From Zhengella sp020637775 (GTDB lineage Bacteria > Pseudomonadota > Alphaproteobacteria > Rhizobiales > Rhizobiaceae), in contig NZ_JAWKWO010000003.1 in the NCBI RefSeq assembly GCF_041397485.1, forward strand, positions 1-64,000: a stretch of DNA of 64,000 bases. The letters are read 5' to 3'. Position numbers and translations under genes: made by a program. Below, piece by piece: positions 44,615-53,041 of the stretch. How positions within the stretch are numbered: position 1 is the first letter of the stretch; every line of letters begins with the position of its first letter. A model generated the notes under the pieces. The model did not search any database. It saw nothing but the letters and a program-made list of their open reading frames with translations, and was not told where the DNA came from.

Positions 44615-45031
44615 GTGAAATACGCCGTCGCATACCTCGCCGCCATGGCGGCCTTCCTGGTCCTCGATTTCATCTGGCTGGGTTATGTCGCGAAGAATTT
44701 CTACTGGAGCCGGATGGACGGCCTGCTCCTCGACCAGCCCCGGATGGGCGTGGCCGCGGTGTTCTACGTCATCTGGGTGGCCGGGCTGCTCTGGTTCGCG
44801 CTTGTTCCGGCCATGACCACCGGGGTACTTTCGACGGCGGTGGTCAATGGCGCCCTGTTCGGCCTGTTCACCTACCTGACCTACAATGGCACCAATCTGG
44901 CCGTGCTCAAGGGATACGATCCGGTCGTTGCCGTCACTGACACGGGCTGGGGTGTCCTGGTCGGCGCGCTTTCCGCCGGTGGCGCCTTCCTTGTGCTCAG
45001 GGCGATGGGCCTCGTGTCCGCGGCGAATTGA
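44615..45031 (+). CDS. DUF2177-family membrane protein
   Basis: A 138-residue protein with four predicted membrane helices, starting with GTG and AAGGAG seven bases upstream. LDFIWLGYVAKNFYWSRM near residues 18-35 and FGLFTYLTYNGTNLAVLKGYD near 83-103 are the DUF2177 hallmarks. Function is unknown. It is convergent with the next gene, and their stop codons abut exactly (TGATCA) with no bases between. Confidence 0.85.
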   Translation: MKYAVAYLAAMAAFLVLDFIWLGYVAKNFYWSRMDGLLLDQPRMGVAAVFYVIWVAGLLWFALVPAMTTGVLSTAVVNGALFGLFTYLTYNGTNLAVLKGYDPVVAVTDTGWGVLVGALSAGGAFLVLRAMGLVSAAN

Positions 45032-45463
45032 TCATGCGGATGGAAGATCGGCGGACTTGAGCGAAACGCCCGAGATCTTCCAGCTCCCGTCGGGCTGCAA
45101 CTGCATCCGGTAAAGCGCCTTCCAGCCCTTGCCCTGCGGTCCGACGATCAAGACTTCCTGGAGCAGCAGGCCGCTGGCGAGCGGGATCGATCTGCCGAAG
45201 GCATAGGAGGAAGGGCGGCGGACCGGCCGGTAGCCTTGCTCCACCATGGCGACGAACCTGTCCACGGTAGGAAACAGCCGCTTTATGTTCGGGGCCGCGA
45301 AGGCGTAGGCGGCAGCCGTGTCATCGGCGAGGAAGGCTTCCATCTGTCCGCTGATGGCGGCCTGGGCGCCGGCGGTGTCTGCGCCATCCTGCGCCTGCGC
45401 AGGCATGGCGAACATGGCGGCGGCGCCAAGCAGGAAAAGCCGGCGGGTGGTGGCATGAGGCAT
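45032..45463 (-). CDS. DUF4864 secreted protein
   Basis: A 143-residue protein with a signal peptide (MPHATTRRLFLLGAAAMFAM, cleavage after AQA). The mature part contains ISGQMEAFLADDTAAAYAFA, AAPNIKRLFPTVDRFVAMVEQGY and VGPQGKGWKALYRMQLQPDG, which match the DUF4864 family in my recollection. It probably folds like NTF2-type domains. Function is unknown. It diverges from mgtE. Confidence 0.8.
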   Translation of the reverse strand: MPHATTRRLFLLGAAAMFAMPAQAQDGADTAGAQAAISGQMEAFLADDTAAAYAFAAPNIKRLFPTVDRFVAMVEQGYRPVRRPSSYAFGRSIPLASGLLLQEVLIVGPQGKGWKALYRMQLQPDGSWKISGVSLKSADLPSA

Positions 45464-45603
45464 GTCGGTCTCCGTTGCTGGTTTCCTGCATGAGGGTACG
45501 AAATCCGGCGCGCGGTGGTTTCGCAGGGGTGCGAAAACACCGCGCGCGAGCCTTCATTCGGCGGAAATGTTGCTCTAGACAGGGGGCAGGATGTGTGAGT
45601 CGG

Positions 45604-47037
45604 ATGGAGGGCAGGGTGTCGGCTGAAGAATTGGAAAACGGTCCGGCCGAAGGCGAGGACAGCGTGGATGGCGCCGACATCTATGACGATGACGGCTATG
45701 TGCGCGCCTCCTACCTGGCCCATATCGGCGCGGCGATCGCGGATCGCGATACGGTCACGCTCAAGCGTGACGCCGGGGAATTGCACGAATCGGAACTGGC
45801 CGACCTCATCGAGGCGCTGATCCCGGACCAGCGCCGCGCGCTGGTGGAATTGCTGGGCGCGGATTTCGACTTCGCCGCCCTGACCGAGGTGGACGAGGCG
45901 ATCCGCCTCCAGATCGTGGAATCGCTGCCAAACGACCAGATCGCGCAGGCGGTGCAGGAACTCGATTCCGATGACGCGGTCTACATCCTTGAAGACCTGG
46001 AAGCGGAAGACCAGGAAGAGATCCTGTCCAAGCTGCCGTTCACGGAGCGGATCCGGCTGCGCCGTTCGCTCGATTATCCGGAAGAGACGGCCGGCCGGCG
46101 CATGCAGTCGGAATTCGTCGCCGTTCCGCCCTTCTGGACCGTCGGCCAGACCATCGACTACATGCGCGAGGACAAGGATCTTCCCGACAGTTTCTCGCAG
46201 ATCTTCGTCATCGATCCGACGTTCCGGCTGGTCGGCGCGGTCAATCTCGATCGCATCCTGCGCACCCGGCGCGGCACCAAGGTCGAGGAGGTGATGCACG
46301 AGACGCGCCATGCCATTCCGGCCACGATGGACCAGGAAGAGGCCGCACAGGTGTTCGAGCAGTACGACCTGCTCTCGGCGGCTGTCGTGGACGAGAACGA
46401 GCGGCTCGTCGGCGTGCTGACGATCGATGATGTCGTTGACGTGATCCAGCAGGAGGCCGAGGAAGACATCAAGCGCATGGGTGGCGTCGGCGACGAGGAA
46501 CTTTCCGACAGCGTGGCCGAGGCCGCGCGCTCACGCTTCCTCTGGCTCCTGATCAATCTCGGGACAGCGGTGCTGGCATCGCTGGTGATCGGCCTGTTCG
46601 ATGCGACGATCGAGCAGATGGTGGCGCTGGCGGTGCTCATGCCCATCGTGGCATCGATGGGCGGCAATGCCGCGACGCAGACCATGACCGTGGCCGTGCG
46701 CGCGCTGGCCACCAAGGATATCGACATCTACAATGCCGGCCGCGTCATTCGGCGCGAAACCATGGTCGGCATACTCAATGGTGTCCTGTTCGCCATCATC
46801 ATCGGTGTGGTCGCGGCGTTGTGGTTCTCGAATACCGGGCTTGGCGCCGTCATCGCCATGGCCATGGTGGTCAACATGCTGGCGGCCGCGCTGGCCGGCA
46901 TTCTCATTCCGCTGCTGCTGGACAGGGTGGGCGCCGATCCGGCCATCGCCTCGGGCGTCTTCGTGACGACCGTGACCGATGTGGTCGGCTTCTTTGCCTT
47001 TCTGGCGCTGGCCGCCTGGTGGTTTTCCCTGGGGTGA
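45604..47037 (+). CDS. mgtE: MgtE-type magnesium transporter
   Basis: A 477-residue channel with the MgtE N domain (ELADLIEALIPDQRRALVELLG), two CBS domains (about residues 160-290, with VIDPTFRLVGAVNLDRIL and VVDENERLVGVLTIDDVVDV) and five membrane helices. The pore block PIVASMGGNAATQTMTVAVR is intact. The N and CBS domains gate the channel on cytosolic magnesium. GTG starts at 45595 and 45616 are alternatives. No magnesium riboswitch is visible in the short leader. Confidence 0.93.
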   Translation: MEGRVSAEELENGPAEGEDSVDGADIYDDDGYVRASYLAHIGAAIADRDTVTLKRDAGELHESELADLIEALIPDQRRALVELLGADFDFAALTEVDEAIRLQIVESLPNDQIAQAVQELDSDDAVYILEDLEAEDQEEILSKLPFTERIRLRRSLDYPEETAGRRMQSEFVAVPPFWTVGQTIDYMREDKDLPDSFSQIFVIDPTFRLVGAVNLDRILRTRRGTKVEEVMHETRHAIPATMDQEEAAQVFEQYDLLSAAVVDENERLVGVLTIDDVVDVIQQEAEEDIKRMGGVGDEELSDSVAEAARSRFLWLLINLGTAVLASLVIGLFDATIEQMVALAVLMPIVASMGGNAATQTMTVAVRALATKDIDIYNAGRVIRRETMVGILNGVLFAIIIGVVAALWFSNTGLGAVIAMAMVVNMLAAALAGILIPLLLDRVGADPAIASGVFVTTVTDVVGFFAFLALAAWWFSLG

Positions 47038-47109
47038 CCGCGCCGGGCAGCTTTCGTCCGGTCTGCCGGGGTGGCACTGCCCGCGGCAAGCCCGGTCTCT
47101 GCCGTGTAT

Positions 47110-47132
47110 TTGACTTTTACGTAAGGGTTATG
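47110..47132 (+). promoter_or_regulatory. Promoter with a LiuR-like operator ahead of the MerR gene
   Basis: TTGACT at 47110-47115 is a -35 element and the perfect palindrome TTACGTAA at 47117-47124 lies in the spacer. LiuR-type MerR regulators bind sites built around TTTACGTAAA. The site is thus a good candidate for autoregulation by the downstream gene. Confidence 0.55.
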
Positions 47133-47171
47133 CAGACTTGGAAAGGACCGGAACATCGACAGGCTGCGGGC

Positions 47172-47558
47172 ATGCGTGAATTCTACACCATAACGGAACT
47201 CACCAAGGAGTTCGGCGTGTCCACGCGGACGCTGCGCTTCTATGAGGACGAAGGCCTTATCCAGCCGCACCGCCGCGGCCGTACGCGGCTCTACCGCCCG
47301 GCGGACCGGCATCTCATCAAGCAGATCATGCGCGGCAAGCGGCTCGGCTTTTCCATCGCCGAAATCCGCGACATCATCCAGATGTACCGCGAACCGCCGG
47401 GCGAGGGCGGTCAACTGAAGACCATCATCGCCAAGATCGAGGAACGGCGCGAGGAACTGCGGCAGAAGCGCCGCGACCTGGAGGAAACGCTGGCCGAACT
47501 CGACCGGGCGGAAGAGGCTTGCCTGGAGCGGATGGCCGAGCTCGGGGTCACGACCTGA
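47172..47558 (+). CDS. MerR-family regulator, LiuR type
   Basis: A 128-residue regulator with a winged helix at residues 5-75 (YTITELTKEFGVSTRTLRFY, then EGLIQPHRRGRTRLYRPADR) and a long coiled coil at 78-125. It lacks C-terminal metal-binding cysteines and resembles LiuR, which represses leucine and isovalerate catabolism in other proteobacteria. An upstream in-frame ATG at 47130 would overlap the operator-promoter, so 47172 is chosen. No liu genes lie nearby. Confidence 0.82.
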   Translation: MREFYTITELTKEFGVSTRTLRFYEDEGLIQPHRRGRTRLYRPADRHLIKQIMRGKRLGFSIAEIRDIIQMYREPPGEGGQLKTIIAKIEERREELRQKRRDLEETLAELDRAEEACLERMAELGVTT

Positions 47559-47586
47559 CCCCGGAGAACGCGTTTCCGGATGCGGC

Positions 47587-48069
47587 TCAAATCCAGCGCC
47601 GGACCTTTTTCATGTAGTCGCGGTAGGGTTTGCCGAAGCGATGGGCGAGGTGGCGCTCTTCACGCTCGATGGCGAGCTTCTGGGTGGCAAAGGCGGCGGC
47701 GAAGGCCAGCAGGATGAACCAGAGTATCCCGGAAACGAGACCGACGCCAATCATCAGCATGGTGTTGCCGACATAGATCGGATTTCGCGTGATGCGGAAC
47801 GGACCTGAACTGACAAGATGATCGGAACGGCGGTTGGGCCATACGGTCGTGCGGGCCCGGTGCAATGTCGCCATGGCCGAAAAGTCCAGTGCCAGCGCGG
47901 CGGCAATGATCACCCAGCCGATGGCGAACAGGATGTCGGAGAAGGGGTGCGGTATCCACGCGAATCCGAGGGGAAAAAGGAACTGTGCGCCCACTGCGGC
48001 CAGAATGGCGCTACCATAGAGCAAGGGTGGCCAGGGTATCCGGTTCGGCCTTTCAAGGTTTGCGCTCAT
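47587..48069 (-). CDS. Isoprenylcysteine carboxyl methyltransferase-like membrane protein
   Basis: A 160-residue membrane protein with four helices and the ICMT/PEMT-like SAM-binding block LVSSGPFRITRNPIYVGNT and EREERHLAHRFGKPYRDYMKKV. Such bacterial proteins are putative methyltransferases with unknown acceptors. Its ATG overlaps the stop of the upstream acyltransferase-like gene by four bases (ATGA), so the two are a unit. Confidence 0.82.
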   Translation of the reverse strand: MSANLERPNRIPWPPLLYGSAILAAVGAQFLFPLGFAWIPHPFSDILFAIGWVIIAAALALDFSAMATLHRARTTVWPNRRSDHLVSSGPFRITRNPIYVGNTMLMIGVGLVSGILWFILLAFAAAFATQKLAIEREERHLAHRFGKPYRDYMKKVRRWI

Positions 48070-49034
48070 GGCTGCTGTTTCTCCGTAGTTGCTTGCGCCT
48101 CGCAGAGCGCGCGGGCCGCTTCGACCGCCTGACGTGCAGACGCAGAGGGCTGACCGCCCAAGGCTTCGGCGAGCATGCCGCGCGAATCGAGTTCGTCAAG
48201 CACGCAAAGGCACCATGCGCGGCAAAAGGCCTCGTCCTCGGTCTGCATGCATTGTGCCTCGCATCCCGGCCGCGCATCGCCGACGGTGATCGCTGGTGGA
48301 AGGAATTGTGCCCACGTCCACACCAGCGCGATCAGAATAGGCTGATGAAGAAGATAGAATGCCAGGCTATGGCGTCCCGGCCATGCAAGCCAAGCCGGAA
48401 CAAGCGCGTTCAGCCGCGTCCTGCGCAAGGCTTCGAACCAGCCATGGGCGCCACCAAGTTGCGCCAGCGCCATGCCCGCGAGCACCACGCCGGTCCACGG
48501 GAAGGCCGGGACGTAGTCGTTGGAGACGGGCGGGAAGGGGGCGAGGCCGGTCCAGCGCAGCCAGGGGGCTGCGAATGCCGGATCGCGGAACACGAAGGGG
48601 AGCGCGAAGATGGCTGCGGCCAGCACCGCGGTGGCAATCCACGGCAGACGCAGGACGGCCAGACCGAGTATGCCGGCGAATGCGATCTGGTGCAGGATGC
48701 CGAAGAAGATGAAGCTGTCGGGCATGGCGAACCATGTCACCAGTGTTATGAGCGCGGCGGCCGTGGCCACGCGCCCGAGCCGCACAAGATAGGCGCGCCA
48801 CCGCATGCCCTGACCGTGGCCGAGTACCAAGCCGATTCCGGCCAGCAGGAGGAAGGAACCGGCAATGCACCGGGCGAAGAGCTTCCATCCGCCGCTGGCG
48901 GCTGTGCCCGCCTGCACATATCCGAAAAATTCCAGATCCCATGTGAAGTGATAGACGGCCATCGCGGCCAGCGCGATGGTGCGCGCCGCGTCGATTGCCG
49001 CGATGCGGCCCTTGCCCGATTGTGCTGATGCCAT
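48066..49034 (-). CDS. DUF1624 (heparan-alpha-glucosaminide acetyltransferase-like) membrane protein
   Basis: A 322-residue protein with about eight membrane helices. RIAAIDAARTIALAAMAVYHFTWD at the N-terminus is the family signature, with the conserved DxxR and histidine. RHSLAFYLLHQPILIALVW ends the core. A C-terminal tail has five cysteines (CEAQCM, CRAWCLC) that could form disulphides outside the membrane. The start at 49034 has GAAGG before it and is preferred over ATG 49052. Confidence 0.82.
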   Translation of the reverse strand: MASAQSGKGRIAAIDAARTIALAAMAVYHFTWDLEFFGYVQAGTAASGGWKLFARCIAGSFLLLAGIGLVLGHGQGMRWRAYLVRLGRVATAAALITLVTWFAMPDSFIFFGILHQIAFAGILGLAVLRLPWIATAVLAAAIFALPFVFRDPAFAAPWLRWTGLAPFPPVSNDYVPAFPWTGVVLAGMALAQLGGAHGWFEALRRTRLNALVPAWLAWPGRHSLAFYLLHQPILIALVWTWAQFLPPAITVGDARPGCEAQCMQTEDEAFCRAWCLCVLDELDSRGMLAEALGGQPSASARQAVEAARALCEAQATTEKQQP

Positions 49035-49114
49035 AGACTGACCTTCGATCATGGATAACAGGTATTTCAACCGGGCAGGGTCCGGTCAATCGTCAATGAA
49101 GGAGAAGACGGTCA

Positions 49115-49945
49115 ATGCACAGGGTTGAGGCAAACGGAGCTTCCATTCCCGCGCTTGGTATGGGCACGTGGACACTTGAGGGCGAGCATTGCGCGCAAAT
49201 GGTGGCTGAAGCGCTGCGGGTAGGCTATCGCCATGTCGATACGGCCGCCAAATACGCCAATGAGGAAGCGGTCGGCGAAGGGTTGCGGGCGTCCGGACTG
49301 GCCCGGGATGATTACTTTCTCACCACGAAGGTGTGGTTCACCGATATCGCTGACGGAGACCTGCAGCGCTCCGCCGAGGCCAGTCTGAAGCGGCTGGGCG
49401 TGGATGCGGTGGATCTCCTGCTCATTCATTGGCCCAATCCGGCCATTCCGCTCAGCGATTCGATTCGCGCGCTCAATGCGGTCAGGGCAGCCGGCCTCGC
49501 CCGCCATATCGGCGTTTCGAATTTTCCGAGCGGGCTTCTGGCCGAGGCCATCGGTTTGAGCGATGCTCCGCTGGCGTGCAACCAGGTCGAGTATCATCCC
49601 TATCTCAATCAGGACAAGCTGAAGGCGATGCTGGCAGCCAATGGCATGGCGCTGACCTCCTATTGCCCGCTTTACCGCGGAGGCGCGCTGTTCGACGAAC
49701 CGGCGGTCAGCAACGCGGCTGCCGCCCATGGGCGCACACCCGGCCAGATCGTGTTGCGCTGGCATGTGCAGCAGGATGGCGTGATCGCCATACCCCGCAC
49801 ATCGCGGCCGGAACGGCTGGCGGAAAACCTCTCGGTCTTCGATTTCACCCTCAGCGATGACGAGATGGCGGCAATCTCCGCTTTGCGCCAGCGCAACGCA
49901 CGGATTTGCGATTTCGACTTCTCACCGGTCTGGGATGCCGCATGA
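49115..49945 (+). CDS. Aldo/keto reductase, 2,5-didehydrogluconate reductase-like
   Basis: A 276-residue AKR with a TIM-barrel. The tetrad is in HVDTAAKYANEEAVG (Asp42 and Tyr48), TTKVWF (lysine) and LLIHWP (histidine). The NADPH site is IPRTSRPERLAENLSVFDF. It reduces an aldehyde or ketone; the substrate is unknown, but the AKR5-type sequence resembles DkgB. AAGGAGAAG precedes the ATG. It overlaps the mscS-like gene by four bases. Confidence 0.9.
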   Translation: MHRVEANGASIPALGMGTWTLEGEHCAQMVAEALRVGYRHVDTAAKYANEEAVGEGLRASGLARDDYFLTTKVWFTDIADGDLQRSAEASLKRLGVDAVDLLLIHWPNPAIPLSDSIRALNAVRAAGLARHIGVSNFPSGLLAEAIGLSDAPLACNQVEYHPYLNQDKLKAMLAANGMALTSYCPLYRGGALFDEPAVSNAAAAHGRTPGQIVLRWHVQQDGVIAIPRTSRPERLAENLSVFDFTLSDDEMAAISALRQRNARICDFDFSPVWDAA

Positions 49946-51303
49946 GTGAATCGGTCGCCGAGCTGCTTGCCGCCGTCGCACAGAACATCGAAGACCTGAT
50001 CGCTTCGATCGATCCGTTGTGGACCGGCATCCAGCTCGCGATCGCGGCATGGGTCTTCCTTGTCGCCTGGCTCGTTTCGCTGCGCGTGGAGCCGGCGCTG
50101 GAAGAGCGGGCGCGGCGGATCCGTGGCAATCCCGGCTTGCTGCGGATGGTCGTCGCCCTTCTCAGGCGCAGTGAATGGGTTATTTTCATCCTCGCCATGG
50201 CAATCACCCTGTCGGTGATGCGGGCGGTGACCTGGCCCAGCCGGTCCTGGCTGATTTCACTCATCCTGTCGCTTGCCACCTTGTGGCTGGTAATCGCGGT
50301 CGTTTCCCGGGTGATCCGGAACCGGATGTTTGCCCGCCTCGTTGCCTATGCCGGCTGGATCTGGGCAGCTATCATCGTTCTCGGCGTTTCGGACCAGGTG
50401 CAGGTGCTTCTCGACAGCCTGGCGCTGAGCGTCGGGCAGGCGCGCATTTCGCTCTGGTTCACGCTTCAGGCGCTTTTCGCCATGGGCGTCACCTTGTGGC
50501 TCGCCACGGGCGTCGGCAACTTCATCGACCGGCGCCTGCAGCGCAGCGATGACCTGACGCCGTCCCTGCGCGTCCTGCTCGGCAAGGTGATCAAGATCGC
50601 GCTCGTGCTGCTGGCGGGCGCGGTGGCGCTGTCATCGCTGGGTATCGACCTGACCGCGCTGACCGTCTTTTCGGGGGCGGTCGGCGTCGGTCTGGGCTTC
50701 GGGCTGCAAAAGGTCGTCTCCAATTTCATCAGCGGAATCATCATCCTGCTCGACCGTTCGATCAAACCGGGCGACACGATTTCGCTGGATGAGACGTTCG
50801 GATGGATTCGCGAGTTGCGCGCCCGCTTCGTCTCCGTCGTTACGCGCGACGGCAAGGAATTCCTGATCCCGAACGAAGAGTTCATCACAAACCGTGTCGT
50901 GAACTGGTCGTTCAGCGACCAGTTGGTGCGCCTCGATGTGGAGTTCGGGGTCTCCTACAGCGCCGATCCGCATGAGGTGTCGCGGCTGGCAATCGAAGCC
51001 TGCAAGGCTGCGGCCCCGCGGGTGCAGTCGCATCCCTCGCCGGTGTGCTGGCTGATCGGTTTCGGGGACAGTTCACTCGACTTCGTGCTTCGTTTCTGGA
51101 TTGCCGATCCGCAGGCCGGACTGACCAATGTGCGCGGCGCCGTCATGATCGCGTTGTGGGACACGTTCAAGGCAAACGGGGTTGGCATTCCGTTCCCGCA
51201 CCGCGAGGTGATCATGCGCACGCCGGTGGAGGTGACCACTGCGGGCGAGCAGACAGGAAAGCGGCCGGCGCAGCGGCGCCGTGCCGGGAAGGATCAGGCC
51301 TAG
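49942..51303 (+). CDS. MscS-family mechanosensitive channel
   Basis: A 453-residue channel with five or so predicted N-terminal helices, more than the three of E. coli MscS. The pore-lining helix and beta domain are clear: TVFSGAVGVGLGFGLQKVVSNFISGIIILLDRSIKPGD near residues 250-288, then FLIPNEEFITNRVVNWSF. It releases solutes on hypo-osmotic shock. The ATG overlaps the reductase stop (ATGA); ydcF starts right after its TAG, so three genes are coupled. Confidence 0.92.
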   Translation: MSESVAELLAAVAQNIEDLIASIDPLWTGIQLAIAAWVFLVAWLVSLRVEPALEERARRIRGNPGLLRMVVALLRRSEWVIFILAMAITLSVMRAVTWPSRSWLISLILSLATLWLVIAVVSRVIRNRMFARLVAYAGWIWAAIIVLGVSDQVQVLLDSLALSVGQARISLWFTLQALFAMGVTLWLATGVGNFIDRRLQRSDDLTPSLRVLLGKVIKIALVLLAGAVALSSLGIDLTALTVFSGAVGVGLGFGLQKVVSNFISGIIILLDRSIKPGDTISLDETFGWIRELRARFVSVVTRDGKEFLIPNEEFITNRVVNWSFSDQLVRLDVEFGVSYSADPHEVSRLAIEACKAAAPRVQSHPSPVCWLIGFGDSSLDFVLRFWIADPQAGLTNVRGAVMIALWDTFKANGVGIPFPHREVIMRTPVEVTTAGEQTGKRPAQRRRAGKDQA

Positions 51304-52098
51304 ATGTTCTTCTATCTCTCCAAGATCGCCTGGTTCGCCATTCAGCCGCTGGGCCTTCTGTTCCTGCTGATGCTGGCAACCGGGCTGGCCGCGATGCTGG
51401 AATGGCGGCGTTTGACAATAACATTGTCATCTCTTGGTTTGCTGCTTCTGGTCGCCGGCGGGTGGACCAATGCCGGTCAACTCTTGCTCAACCCGCTGGA
51501 GGAACGGTTTCAAAGACCGGATCCGCCGCCGGCCTCGGTTGCGGGCGTCATCATCCTGGGCGGAGGCATGGCGGGTGCCGTCAACCTGGCGCGCGGGGGC
51601 CATGAACTGGAGGATGCCGGTGACCGTTTCGTGGAGGGCGCCATCCTGGCAAGGCGCTATGCCGACGCCAGGATTGTCATCTCCGGCGGATCGGGCGCCC
51701 TGATCGCCGAGGGAGAAGGGGATGCCGACAGTGCCGAACGGCTGATGACGGCGCTTGGCGTGGACCGGGACCGGTTGGTTCTGGAAAACCGTTCGCGAAA
51801 CACGCAGGAAAACGCCCGTTTCACGCGCGCGCTCATCGCGACTGGCGAGGATGAGGTCTGGCTGCTCGTGACCTCAGCCTTTCACATGCCGCGATCCATG
51901 GCGCTTTTTCGCGAAGCGGGACTGGATGTGACGCCATGGCCGGTCGACTACCGCACGCCGGGCCCTGCTGGCCTCAGCTTTGCCCGGCGGACGCCGATCG
52001 ACGCCATGGAGGAGGCAACACTTGGCCTGCGGGAATGGATCGGACTGGCGGCATACTACCTGACAGGTCGGATTCCTCAGTTCTTTCCGTCACCTTGA
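51304..52098 (+). CDS. YdcF/ElyC-family (DUF218) membrane protein
   Basis: A 264-residue protein with two N-terminal membrane helices and a DUF218 domain. The family blocks are GVIILGGGMAGAVNLARGG, ARIVISGGSG, ENRSRNTQENARFTRALI and VTSAFHMPRSMALFREAG. ElyC affects envelope and peptidoglycan precursor physiology in E. coli. The ATG lies directly after the mscS stop. The last 22 bases overlap the convergent DUF3253 gene. Confidence 0.88.
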   Translation: MFFYLSKIAWFAIQPLGLLFLLMLATGLAAMLEWRRLTITLSSLGLLLLVAGGWTNAGQLLLNPLEERFQRPDPPPASVAGVIILGGGMAGAVNLARGGHELEDAGDRFVEGAILARRYADARIVISGGSGALIAEGEGDADSAERLMTALGVDRDRLVLENRSRNTQENARFTRALIATGEDEVWLLVTSAFHMPRSMALFREAGLDVTPWPVDYRTPGPAGLSFARRTPIDAMEEATLGLREWIGLAAYYLTGRIPQFFPSP

Positions 52099-52364
52099 CC
52101 GTCCGCTGCCATGGCAATGCGGTAAACGCCGCGGAAGTCGTCCGGGTCAACCGGCCTGCCCTTGCGCAGAATGGTGATTTCCCCAGCCTTGGCCATTGCC
52201 ACGGCCTGGGCGCGCAGGGGCTTCATCAGCAGCCGCCATTGCTTTTCGTCAGGCCCGGCAATCGCGCGCGCCGCTTCCGACGGGCAGATGGTCTTTCCCG
52301 GGCCGCGCGCCTTCGCCAGATCCTGGATGGTCTGGCGCAATCTGGTTTCGTCCACCCGGATCAT
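52077..52364 (-). CDS. DUF3253 protein
   Basis: A 95-residue protein with TICPSEAARAIAGPDEKQWRLL and MKPLRAQAVAMAKAGEITIL, then RKGRPVDPDDFRGVYRI, matching the DUF3253 family (small winged-helix-like proteins). It lies convergent with ydcF with a 22-base overlap. No start other than ATG 52364 is plausible. Function is unknown. Confidence 0.82.
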   Translation of the reverse strand: MIRVDETRLRQTIQDLAKARGPGKTICPSEAARAIAGPDEKQWRLLMKPLRAQAVAMAKAGEITILRKGRPVDPDDFRGVYRIAMAADGQGDGKN

Positions 52365-52739
52365 GGCCGTCCCGTTCTCCCGCTATTTCCCGATGCCCGT
52401 ACATTTCATGGACACGGCGATCTGGCAAGTCATGCGGGCAGGGCCGATTCCATTGTCGAGCGGCCGCCATGTTTGCAGCCTTGCCGGCCGATTGCGAAAC
52501 CGTCACGCCGCCACGTTCCGGCCCCATATGTTACCGATTTGTTAAAGGCCGTGATCGAGAATATCGAGATATTTCAGAAACTTGTTGTCCGGTGATGAAG
52601 ATGGCGAAAGCTGCGGGCCATTTTTGCGCCGCTTTTGGACTTGCAATGGCAGGTCAGCGGGCGTATCGGTCCACGCCACGGGTTGCCCATGCCGGCTTGC
52701 AGGCGGCAACCTGCGAAGCAACAGCAAGACAGGATCATC
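52365..52739. other. Intergenic region between the DUF3253 gene and the 42-residue peptide gene
   Basis: These 375 bases contain no supported gene. AT-rich patches near 52525-52585 could hold promoters for either side. I see no strong repeat or terminator in it. Confidence 0.5.
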
Positions 52740-52868
52740 ATGGACGAAACCGTTCAGAAAAGCTGCTGGGGCGTGACAGCCTGGGCAGTGGCGGCCTTTG
52801 CCGGCATCATTTTGCTGGCCTGGCTGTTCGGCGGCGCGGAAACCACGGCGGTGGTTGCTGCAAACTGA
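52740..52868 (+). CDS. 42-residue single-pass membrane peptide
   Basis: A short frame MDETVQKSCWGVTAWAVAAF and 22 further residues forms one membrane helix (about residues 9-31, ending LLAWLFGGAE). CAGGA lies ten bases upstream. A strong intrinsic terminator 27 bases past the stop supports a dedicated short transcript. It has no recognised family. Confidence 0.6.
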   Translation: MDETVQKSCWGVTAWAVAAFAGIILLAWLFGGAETTAVVAAN

Positions 52869-52894
52869 CATTTTCATTAGCATTTACCTGGAAC

Positions 52895-52924
52895 AACGCC
52901 GGTGCCGCATGCACCGGCGTTTTT
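52895..52924 (+). terminator. Intrinsic terminator after the 42-residue gene
   Basis: A perfect 11-bp stem (AACGCCGGTGC/GCACCGGCGTT) with a CGCAT loop is followed by T-rich sequence. It separates the small gene from sdaA. Confidence 0.85.
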
Positions 52925-53041
52925 CGTTTGCGATGTCGCCAATGGCCAAGGCGATGGCGGTTCCTGCGCCGGAAAAGAAATCCGGGATTGCGACAGTCCG
53001 GCAGTAGCGGCGGGACTGTCCGCCGGTCTGGGAGATTGGGC

